Of a stretch of DNA of 22,449 bases, positions 8,861 through 18,300 are shown one piece after another; positions within the stretch are counted from its first letter, which is position 1; every line of letters begins with the position of its first letter. The DNA comes from Saccoglossus kowalevskii (taxonomy: Eukaryota > Hemichordata > Enteropneusta > Harrimaniidae): contig NW_003144470.1 in NCBI RefSeq assembly GCF_000003605.2, forward strand, positions 1 through 22,449, read 5' to 3'. Below the pieces are notes generated by a model. It saw nothing but the letters and a program-made list of their open reading frames with translations, searched no databases and had not been told where the DNA came from. Position numbers and translations under genes: made by a program.

Positions 8861-10295
8861 CTGCCTTCCGAAATCTTTGAAATACGGTTTGCATCACTGT
8901 CGCGGATTTGCTTAGATCTTCCAATACAGAGTAATACACATCGGTGTTTCTTTCATCAGCAATAGTATTATTCTGACAAAGAAAACATACGTAACAAAGT
9001 TTACAACCGATTAAGTTCAATCTTTGGTTGTTAACAAGCACACTAGCATGAACGTGGACGAGTTTAAGTTGTTCTTTATAGCTCGTACTAATGCATTATC
9101 ATTCTTTGGTTATGAACACTGATGTTCCTACGATTATGCGTGAAGACATATCATATCGGTCCGATTTCTGTTTGAGTCACATTGCATGCACATTTCTGTT
9201 ACTTCTATGTATATTGCATAACGCAAATCTAAATAAAAAAGTACATACCCATACACAAAACTGTGGATCAGCTAATTCAATAGAATGTCGGCATGAATTG
9301 TGTGGTTCATACTCACCGCATGATACCATAGATGTCACCTAGATAAACATCATAGAGTTGTTTACTTAATGATCTCGCCTTTCTTAATAATGTTATACAC
9401 ATTTATCCGCAAATATTCCATTGACAATATTTTGTAAGTTCGGAATCACATTGACTGTGTGCGGTGAATATAGTTAACTCTCTTCACGCAGTGGTGTAGG
9501 TTAACAATTCATTTGATATCGATCGATTACGTTGAATGTTACAAGTGAATTGAAGTAACGATTGTGACATAGTTACAGTTTGTTTTCATACTTACAAAGT
9601 TGTGGATTAGATTGACTGTATTATTTATTGGTGCTATAAGGGACAACACTTCATGTCTCATGTTTTGGGTCCTACCATTCTCATCAATTGCTATCCTAGC
9701 TACCCACGGCAATAACTCAACCAGTTCACACTGATGAACCCACACTTGATTAACTTTCTTTAAACAAAATAAAACAACACAAATCAATCACCTAATTTGA
9801 ACTATTAATAACAAACATATCATCTGGAGTTGTTAAGAGTATAAAATATATGTTGTCGGTTTACAGAATAAATAAATGTAGGAATTAGTAAAATAGTATA
9901 CTCACATTCATACGTTCGTAGCAATCTCTATCAACGTTGTATTTCAAAATCCCAGAACTTGTTCCTTGTGGCGTCTTGTTATGTCTAAATGCCTGAAATA
10001 AATCATTCGAATTTTGAGATTTTGTTTTTGTTATCAAGAAAAGATGATATGGCATAACTTCATGCGACATTGAACATTTGAACGATGGAATAAACGTACG
10101 TACATATCTATTACGAAGAGACTGTACTTCAACTGACCAGTCATTATCATCAACCACCTGTTGACAAAAATTAACGTTCTGTCCGCACATACTCTGTCGT
10201 CTCAGTGCGCTATGCACTAAAGGTGTTGCTTCTGTTACAGAGACGAAATACATCATGGGACCGAGTGCCAATATTCGGAATAGTGTAACATACAT
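8847..10295 (-). CDS. unrecognised secreted six-cysteine glycoprotein, possibly a helical cytokine-like fold
   Basis: Three exons join in phase 0: 10295-9906, 9757-9596 and 8972-8847. The acceptors are CTTTCAG, TTTGTTTAAAG and TTTTCTTTGTCAG; the donors are AAT|GTGAGT and TTT|GTAAGT. The 225-residue product begins directly after an acceptor with a signal-like leader (MYVTLFRILALGPMMYFVSV) and a likely cut after TEA (residue 23). Cysteines are at 37, 44, 74, 125, 140 and 225, an even number. N-glycosylation sequons fall at 106, 175 and 185. Residues 132-150, 163-183 and 195-220 look like amphipathic helices. No known family was recognised. All-phase-0 introns, size, cysteines and helices are compatible with a four-helix cytokine; this is only an inference. 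A longer start reading through the upstream exon is possible but would give nine cysteines. Confidence 0.65.
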
Positions 10296-11168
10296 CTGAA
10301 AGCAGGATTTTGATAGACATGCTTATTTTAAAGTATACGCAATATAGTTTTAAGAACCCACATAAATCAAAAGATTACATAGTAGCAAACACTTCACCAT
10401 TTACGTTTATTGTTATTGCCTATTGATTATAACATCATTTAAAGTCTCAGCGGTTATCGGCTACAAATCACAACTTCGTTAATAGTTCATAAAACAGTAC
10501 TCTACTATTCAGTGCTGCGTGTTGGTATAAGTTAATATTTTATACACGTATAAGGGGGTCGGCCGAGCAACTGAAGTGTATGCATGGCGTTGCTCGGTGG
10601 TCAGTGATTATTTGTACACCATCCACAAAAGTGTACACAAAGGTTAATAATTCTTTTTTTAAAGAACAAATTACTAGAAATTCTGAGACTATTGAAAACG
10701 ATTCCGTTGATCATTATTGGGCACTGAGTTTGTAGATGCGTTAACAGTTTGGTGGTAATTTTACAAAAAGTGTTTGAAAGTGGTGTGTACGTGTGGCAAA
10801 TTGGTTTATGAAATAAAAAGAGTTTCCTGTATTCGCTGTTTAAAATATTAGTGATTACGATCTATTTGTCTCCCGAGTTACAAACACTACTTATAGAAGC
10901 TATTGCATTATTAAATAATCTACAGTGAGTACCTGATACTATAAGAGGCATGCGTAATAGTCGGAAAGTGTCATGAGAAACCAAACGGTTTGTAACATCG
11001 ATCAAGTAACAGTTAAGCTCATTAAAACAATTTCAAGTTATATATTTTTTATTTAAGTTTAGGATGCATGTTTCAATATTGTAATAATAAATTCAATTTT
11101 ATTTAATGATTATTCGGAAATAAAAAAACATAACACAAATTAAAAATAAAGCATTATAGTGTACTTAC

Positions 11169-11295
11169 CTTTGCAAATGGTGTAGCTTCTTCTTGAAGTT
11201 GGTCGAGAGTTGAGTAGAAATAAGTTGCCACTCCATCGCAGCAACGCCTTATATACTGTCTTCTTGCGTTACAATGCAGTTGATTTTGGATATTC
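11169..11295 (-). other. probable 5' leader (or alternative coding) exon of the six-cysteine gene
   Basis: A strong donor AAG|GTAAGT ends here, upstream of the acceptor that precedes the ATG at 10295. One frame is open for 42 codons in phase with the next exon (contains CCDGV, FYSTLDQLQ), after an acceptor-like TAG with a poor pyrimidine tract. The next exon starts with an ATG and a signal-like leader, so I favour an untranslated exon. The start could be near 11325, below the A/T box at 11354-11362. Confidence 0.35.
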
Positions 11296-11353
11296 CTACT
11301 TTGATGGTAATATTATGTATTTCATCAGTCATTTCCACTTGGACAGGAAATGG

Positions 11354-11362
11354 TATAAATAG
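11354..11362 (+). promoter_or_regulatory. TATA box TATAAATAG, possibly bidirectional
   Basis: Consensus TATAAATAG on plus. About 100 bases downstream is a perfect donor, CAG|GTGAGT, after 11460. In reverse it reads CTATTTATA, placed to serve the minus-strand leader exon ending at 11169. Confidence 0.35.
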
Positions 11363-11742
11363 ATACCAATGGTAGTAAATCGTGTTATAAACTATAGCGT
11401 AGGAGGAAAGAATGTACGTAAGCCTAGATAGAGAGTACATACTAACTCAAAAATGAACAGGTGAGTTTCTCTAATTTCCTCAATCAAAAAATCACTCTAT
11501 ATAGATACGTATTTGATGAGTTGCCCAAATTCTGTAGCTTGAGTAATAAAGGGAAAATGGGGATTTCTGTACATACCCATTAAATTAGTACCACAGCTTT
11601 TATTTAATTGCACTTCATTTTATTCTGAAAGTTGGCGATTTGATTTAAAATCCCGAAGACATGTTTAGAGTAAAAGGTGTTCTCGTTTTTGTAGTGTGGA
11701 ATTTTTGGGGGGGTTTAATAGCTCCGCCCGACGGTGAGAAAA

Positions 11743-11776
11743 AATGTTTTCCCTAGGAAACTAGGTTTCCTGACAG
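11743..11776. repeat. short perfect hairpin AGGAAAC-TAG-GTTTCCT
   Basis: A small inverted repeat lies within this span. It is short and without context that would give it a function. Confidence 0.5.
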
Positions 11777-12189
11777 TCTTTGGCATAATTTACCTAGCGT
11801 AACTACCTACCTAGCTATCATACAACACGAGGTTTTGGTATTTTTTCGATGGATTAATTAAAAATACTGCTTTATTAAAACAAATATTTAGGCCATCTAA
11901 GCACTATAGCGATAATGAGCAGAAGTTATTAAAAAAAAATATCAAGCACAATTAAAAAATATTTAATAATTTTTTTACCAAAAAACTTTTCAAAAACAGT
12001 TTCTATTGCTTTCTAAATTACATAATTATTATGTTTTTGCTATACAATATCTGAAAACATTTAACAGATTTTAGCAGAATATCACCCCAAACGGTAAAAT
12101 ATACAAGTCATTTAAAATCCGCGGAGCAAGTTATTTGTTTGCCTCAGTAGTGTGTAGTGTTAAATTCCTACGAATAATGTGTTAGACAA

Positions 12190-12859
12190 ATGGAATATCA
12201 ACTCTTAAAAGCCTGTGGCCTTGATCAAAAGTTGGTAGACCAACTTGCCAGTGCTGTTAACATCAGTGTATGTAAAGTACAGTATATGTACTAAAATGCA
12301 ATACTTTCAATTAGGCGGTGTTTTCTTGACAATAATACTTATATTAGAAAACATAGATAGTAATACCGTGAAATTACAGTTCAATGGTAATACTGATGCT
12401 TTCAAAGGGATAGTTTCAGTTGTATTATTCAGCAACATCATTCAACATTTCATCCTAAAATTGGGAAAGAGTGTCAAATGTCAAATATTGAGTTGCTGAC
12501 TTATTTTTTTAGGGGTATTCTCCCCTTTTTGCAACTTATTTTTTTTCTGGAAATTGAGACGATTACTGCCAGTAACAAACTTGCTATGCGCATATTTATA
12601 GTATTTATTCCCACACTTTCAATTGACAACAATGGTATCATGATTTTTAGTAAATTGCCTTGGACTGGTGATGGATTTTAAATACATTGGTTTTACCGTG
12701 TTTTTAACTGCAGTGAAATTTGATTTTGATACTGTAGTAACATTTAACTGTATTCTTGATGTCCTGGGACCGTGTAGAACCTCACATACAAGTACTGCAA
12801 TTGGCTCAAAATCATGGGCTCATTTCAAAAAGCAAACAGAAAGTCAGAACGTTCAATAA
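12190..12859 (+). CDS. tentative two-exon plus-strand gene, product unknown
   Basis: The 5' part begins at ATG 12190, downstream of the acceptor-like TTATTTGTTTGCCTCAG (ending 12147). It reads MEYQLLKACGLDQKLVDQLA and a few more residues, helix-like in composition. A donor TAT|GTAAAG after 12271 (phase 1) would join the exon starting at 12714, which follows an excellent acceptor, TTTTTAACTGCAG. That exon is open to TAA at 12857-12859 and overlaps AATAAA at 12855-12860. The joined product would be about 75 residues with no domain I recognise. With the TATA box at 11354 and donor at 11460, this could be one transcription unit with an untranslated first exon. Each signal is plausible, but the assembly is uncertain. 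Confidence 0.22.
12229..12246. repeat. 18-bp inverted repeat AAGTTGGT-AG-ACCAACTT
   Basis: Perfect eight-base arms around AG, within the tentative first coding exon at 12190. Confidence 0.6.
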
Positions 12860-12869
12860 ATTATCGCTA

Positions 12870-14960
12870 ATATGATGTGTTATTTGGGTTTATGACAAAC
12901 GGAACTCCCTGGGTTGAATACAATTGACCAGTAAATTAATAATTATATTAATGATACAAACTCGATCGAGATATGAATACGTCAGGCGTCATCAAACAGA
13001 ACAATCAGTTCTCATCTAGTCTTGGTTGATTATCCCGCAATTGGCGAATACTACCTCAGACAATTTGCCGTTGTGTTTTAATGATAAACATAAAGGATAT
13101 TACAGGCACTTTTCACTAAATCGTTTATTTTATTCACAGAGGAATATGTCGTGGGCGAAGATAATTCAATTATCGAATGTTTATTTGTTGCAAATTTGCG
13201 GACGCCATCCAGTCGTATTGGTTGGCATGCGTTGACGGCCTAATGAACACACACCGTAGTAGCATACATCGACACGCCCATGATTACGATTTCTATGTTA
13301 GTAGTTTGGATGAATGTAGTGTGGGTAATGTGTATTTTATTCGCCGACCAATATGTTTATGGAGAAATGACTTTCAATTTTCAAAGGTTTATTTGTTTGA
13401 TGTTTATTATTTGCGGACGCCATCCAGTCGTTTTGGCGCGCGCGTTATTGGTCCAATAATAGAAACGCACCGATCATTTGTCTGTGGTAGTAATTCCTTT
13501 GATTTTTGAACTTAATGTGATAATAAAAATTAACCCAGCCTCGATCATCACGTCAATAAATGATGATATTATTAACGCTACTTGTTTTGTGTAGCCCATG
13601 TATGAACAAAACACTACACGATATCAGTAAATACAAATGAAGAAATAAGTAAACGAAAATTGGGAATTTTTCCAAACAAGCAAAGTCGTGATTTCACTAC
13701 GTTATAATTTGCTTCCAACTACGTAAATTGTGTGGAATTTACATCGTAACAACCTACGCCTTCTAAGCTTGGGAAGCACCTAAGACCAATAAGCTAGAGA
13801 AGCCACATACTACATAGTCGTGAATACAATTCAAAGTTCGTAAAATTACGATGTCAGATGGCACTGTCATCAACATATATTTTGTCGACCATTGCTATAA
13901 TGTATATACAGATGTTTATTATGTTGGAAATTAGTGCAACTCTTTTTTTCTATCGCAAAATGTATTAATGTGTAAATTCCACATCTCTGTCGCCCCCCAA
14001 AGACAGTGGTGGAAGAAAAACAACTTTGAACTGTGCAGTATCCTTACACCCACTAACTTAGTCAAATTGTTAGCAAAGATAGACATAGAAGAAACCGGTA
14101 CTCAAGAATTATTGACACTATAAATAAGCATAGAAGTCATGCTTTGTATATTTATGTGACTATATCGGCAATTTGAGAGTGTTGTCATGGTTTGACAGAA
14201 TAAAAGTAAGATAATGCTTATCGAGAGATAATTCCACAACTTCTAGACACAATTTCATACATTACAGAACAAAATTGCTTCAAAAAATAATACTAATGCA
14301 TTACATAATCTAAAATATACTAGTAATATAAGATGAACATTTTTTTAAAGTAAAGAGGGTACTATTAAAAAACCTACACACACGTAGTAAAAAAAGAATT
14401 TTCTGATATTATGACAGGAAGTACATGAATGAAACTTGAATGAATCTTTCCCAGAAAATACCTATTATATCTTGAACATGATTAGGAGTTTTAAGTGTAG
14501 GAATGCAAACGTGTTTGAATAAATCGATGTACTAAGAATGGAAGAGTATTTGAACTTTCCACCGTAGATATGATACAGTTAATGTGTATCCATTCAAGTT
14601 TGGCTTTCTGTGATGGTGTCTAGACATGAGAACAGTACTCCAGGTTACTAGTCACCGTAAAGAAAAGTGACTTCAAAACTCAAATATCATCAAAAAGAGA
14701 GCATGTACGCTAAAAGAGACATATCACTTTAAAAAGCCTTAGTAGCAATAATAATTTTGACACCCAGGTATTTTACAGACTTGGCTCTATCACTGGAAAT
14801 ACGATTGATTAACAATTGGGGATTTCTTATTATTCAAGGTAATTACATTTGTTCATACTAATTTCAGCTCCCATCGCTGACACCAACGAGTCAGTCTTAC
14901 TAGTAATACGAGTGAATAATTTAGAATGGCCAGTGTAAAGTGAGAGAGCGTAATGAGATA
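12870..14960. other. no gene seen; diverged duplication inside
   Basis: Apart from the duplicated GGACGCCATCCAGTCG segment (13194 and 13409), this stretch shows only short frames. The 110-codon plus frame at 13177-13509 spans the duplication and carries no recognisable motif or splice context. Confidence 0.5.
13111..13490 (+). repeat. diverged tandem duplication, period about 215 bp
   Basis: The 22-mer beginning ATTTGCGGACGCCATCCAGT is identical at 13194 and 13409. Looser similarity extends both sides (TATTTTATTC..., CCAAT-like and AACGCACCG segments). The conserved block contains GCCATC, the YY1-type core, next to inverted CCAAT boxes, so a duplicated promoter-like module is possible. Confidence 0.5.
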
Positions 14961-14968
14961 TGACGTCA
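14961..14968. promoter_or_regulatory. CRE palindrome TGACGTCA
   Basis: Perfect full cAMP-response element. A single 8-mer of this kind is not rare by chance, and no start site is evident beside it. Confidence 0.2.
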
Positions 14969-15018
14969 TTCGTATACACCCCATTAACGGCCATAGTTAT
15001 GTCGATTAAAATAAGCAG

Positions 15019-15043
15019 TTTATTATTGAAACAATTTTTTATT
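15019..15043 (-). terminator. poly(A) signals of the carboxypeptidase gene
   Basis: Two minus-strand AATAAA hexamers (15043-15038 and 15024-15019) lie about 65 and 85 bases past the carboxypeptidase stop codon at 15108-15110. Confidence 0.6.
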
Positions 15044-15107
15044 GAATTTCAAAAATTCACGTAAATTACTTGAAATACGAATACGGTGCTACATATATTC
15101 TGATGCT

Positions 15108-15304
15108 TTACGAAGATACGCGTTTGTTCATAATATGTTCGTAAACCGCGACAAAGCCTGCGTATGTCTCCTGCGCTGTCGGAATAATCTGGTCTTCCGG
15201 AAGTAGAAATGAATATTCCCCAGTGTCCCTGAGTTCTGTGGTATGGGAATATTTGATACCCATAATGCCATGCCCCCAGTCAACGCTGCAACCTGACGAT
15301 ACAT
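15108..15304 (-). CDS. carboxypeptidase exon 7 (last)
   Basis: After acceptor TTTTCACAG it completes the Tyr codon (Tyr248 equivalent) and encodes VSSGCSVDW, then [20 protein letters not shown] with the catalytic glutamate. It continues with the [13 protein letters not shown] helix and a short KRVSS tail before TAA. There is one extra residue between DW and GIKY compared with bovine CPA. Confidence 0.95.
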
Positions 15305-18300
15305 CTGTGAAAATTGCAATTAACTAGATACAGGTATTAATACTGAGATATCGGAATAAAGTATTCGGAAAATTGAGCGCGGTGGTCATCGCGCAGCGCG
15401 TGTTCGAATATCATGTAAATAAACAATGTATTTTACACGCCTTGTATACGTCGCTATGAGTCCCATATCGAACAGAACACGGCGCGACGACTGCCGCCCT
15501 TTAAGTAAGTTATGGCATTCTTGAGTGTTTTATTATATTGAAATATGTTGAATTGATGAATGGGGCAATATCTTACCTATATATAGCTAGGTTATAACGC
15601 AATTAACTGATACATGTTCCTGGATTGTTGGTTGATTTATATTATTCCTTGACATAATATTACATGATATGAAAAAGTTACTTCATTTAAAAAGATGTTC
15701 AGTGTCTAGATATGAAAATCGTGGTCCATGTCCCTCCCATAAAACTATCCATTATATTGAGTTGCAGTGACAATATTTTAACACTCACATCAATTCACAA
15801 CGTATGACATATGGTTAGTATAAATAAATACACATTCTGTTTCAGGAAATCCCCATTTGATTTGAGCAGTCGGGTCAGTTGATGGTGACATATTACCAAC
15901 ATATTTATCGTATAGTTTCAGTGCCGAAAGACAAATTACAACACTTACAGAGTAAATCTGGGATGGTACCGTACGTATATTGTTGTCCATGGACTGACGC
16001 CACTGCTTCAGTGAATATCTCGCCAACTTTCATCTACAAACAAACATATTATTATTCTTTGTTAATGATGGCTAAGTTTTTATTAATACAATGAAACGGA
16101 CTTGGAATGTAATTGAGATGTGAAACGTGTTTTAGGTATGAACTGAGGAATGTCGATTTTGTATTTATTTCTGCTCAAATTGATGAAGCGAACTGAAACA
16201 GCTACCCAAAGTATTGATTTGTAAATCAACTTCCATTATTCCAGAGTATTTGATGTTATAAGACCGAGATGACCTTTTATTATATGTAGACAATTTTGGC
16301 TTTAAATTATAGCAAAAAAATCATTCAAAAATAGCGCCCTCCACAAGCGTAACAAAGTTAATGCACACGTTTTTTCTGCACACACACGAAAAAATAATCA
16401 TTCAAAAATATTGCCTCCTACAGGCGTAAAAAGGTTAATGCACGCGTTTTTTGCTTTTTACACACACAAATTTTCATTCGACCACACACACGTCATTTTT
16501 AAAAACAAACACGTCAGTTTTAAACACACATTATTTTAAAATACACACGTCGTTTTTAAACACACACGTCGTTTTTAAACACACGTCATTTTAAAAATAC
16601 ACATATCATTTTAATATACACATAATTTTTAAAACACACACGTCATTTTAATATACATATAATTTTTAAAATACACACGCCATTTTAATATACACATAAT
16701 TTAAAATACATACATAATCTTTTAATGCACATACATTTAATGAACACATACACACAACAGTCAATTTGAAACACACACCATTAAAACGCACAGTCACGCC
16801 GTTTTTAAAATGCACACATCATTTTAAAACACACACGCCACGGCCTCCAATACGTACGTAATTTTGAATTATTAGTCCGTTTTATTCTAGTATACACAAA
16901 ATAATCAATTGACATCCCGCGCCCCGTACGCATGCGTCGAATTGCTTACATGATCCTCGTAGTCCTCAGGATATTCTTCCGTGTAGCCCCAGGGATTCAA
17001 CCACATCTGCGAATACGAGTGAATATCCATGAAGAAGACAAACTCTTGTGTTTTTGCTCTCTCTAAAATGAAATCTGCCACGTTTCTGACTTCGACTTCA
17101 GAGTGTGGGTAAGGACCACGGTATGTATCGAAACAAGGAAACTTGCTGGCCCCACTGCCTGTGAATGAACAATACACAACTGACAAAACTAGGATCATTT
17201 CGCTGATGGTCAATGCTTTCTCCATGTACATAGTTGTTGATTTGGACTAGCTAACAGAACGAATAGAATTTAAGGTAGATATGCAGGTTCGTGGGCACTT
17301 GGGAGTGAATTTTTTTTTTTGCTTTTTATTAACCAAACAGTTGTTATGGACTGTTAACATTTTGTAGAATTGTGAATAGTGGAACATACTCAAAGACGAT
17401 TTTAAAATATAGAAAACAGGAACAAACATTCTTTCTTTTGAATGCTTAGCAATATTTAGCAAGGCTGTACATAAATAATAAAAAAAGAAACATTGTGAAA
17501 AAAAGAAATGACGGGATCTCCATATTAAGCACTATATTTAACTTTTAACAAAACGATAATACATTTAAATTTGAAACTGTTACAGCCATTTTAATTATGA
17601 GCATTAGCAAACGTCTTACTGAGTGAATTGTTATGCAAATTAGCAATTATCTCAGCTTATTTTTAGTGCACACCCCAGAACTTTAAAAAAATAGCTCCTA
17701 GACGCTTTGACCTTTTGTTTTGAAATTTTCGCAAATAATTGACAATGTGTTTATCTTCAAAACGCCGTCGGGGTATTGTTTTTGGTTGAACAGTGTTACA
17801 ACAATCGTACAGACAACTAGCCTGGATGTTAATTTATGCATAAACTTGAAGTAGTGAAATTAGAGCCGCTGCCCTGCAAAATTGAAAACTGTCTAAAACG
17901 GCACTTTCTTCATAATAAACAGATGTACCCATAAACCAATTTTGACAGGAAACAGAAGCATGTTTTAGAAGCAAATTTTTTGTAAATCACTTTTGACCCA
18001 AAAAGCACATTTCTGTGCATATTTCAAACTACAGTGTCCATAAAAAAAATACTAACGAAATTTTAAAATTCATACAATAGGCTTTCCGAAAATATATAGT
18101 TTTGTGGACAAAGGAGGTCATATTGGTTTCCTAATTAACTACTTAAAATACCTGTCAGGTAAACTGCATCTCTATCTTAATGAATGGTCGCCATTGTTAA
18201 GAACACTTGGGCGCCTTAGATGAGTGTTTTACTCAAAGAGTTAAGGCGTCTTAATTGACTGACACGACACTGTACATGGTTCAGTTGGGGACTGCACAGT

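Noticed and set aside
8847..10295. Stanniocalcin or glypican as the identity of the six-cysteine protein
   Set aside because: Cysteine number and spacing do not fit either family; only vague helix-level resemblance was seen.
13177..13509. 110-codon plus frame
   Set aside because: It reads across a diverged non-coding-looking duplication and shows no conserved motif between the two copies at protein level.
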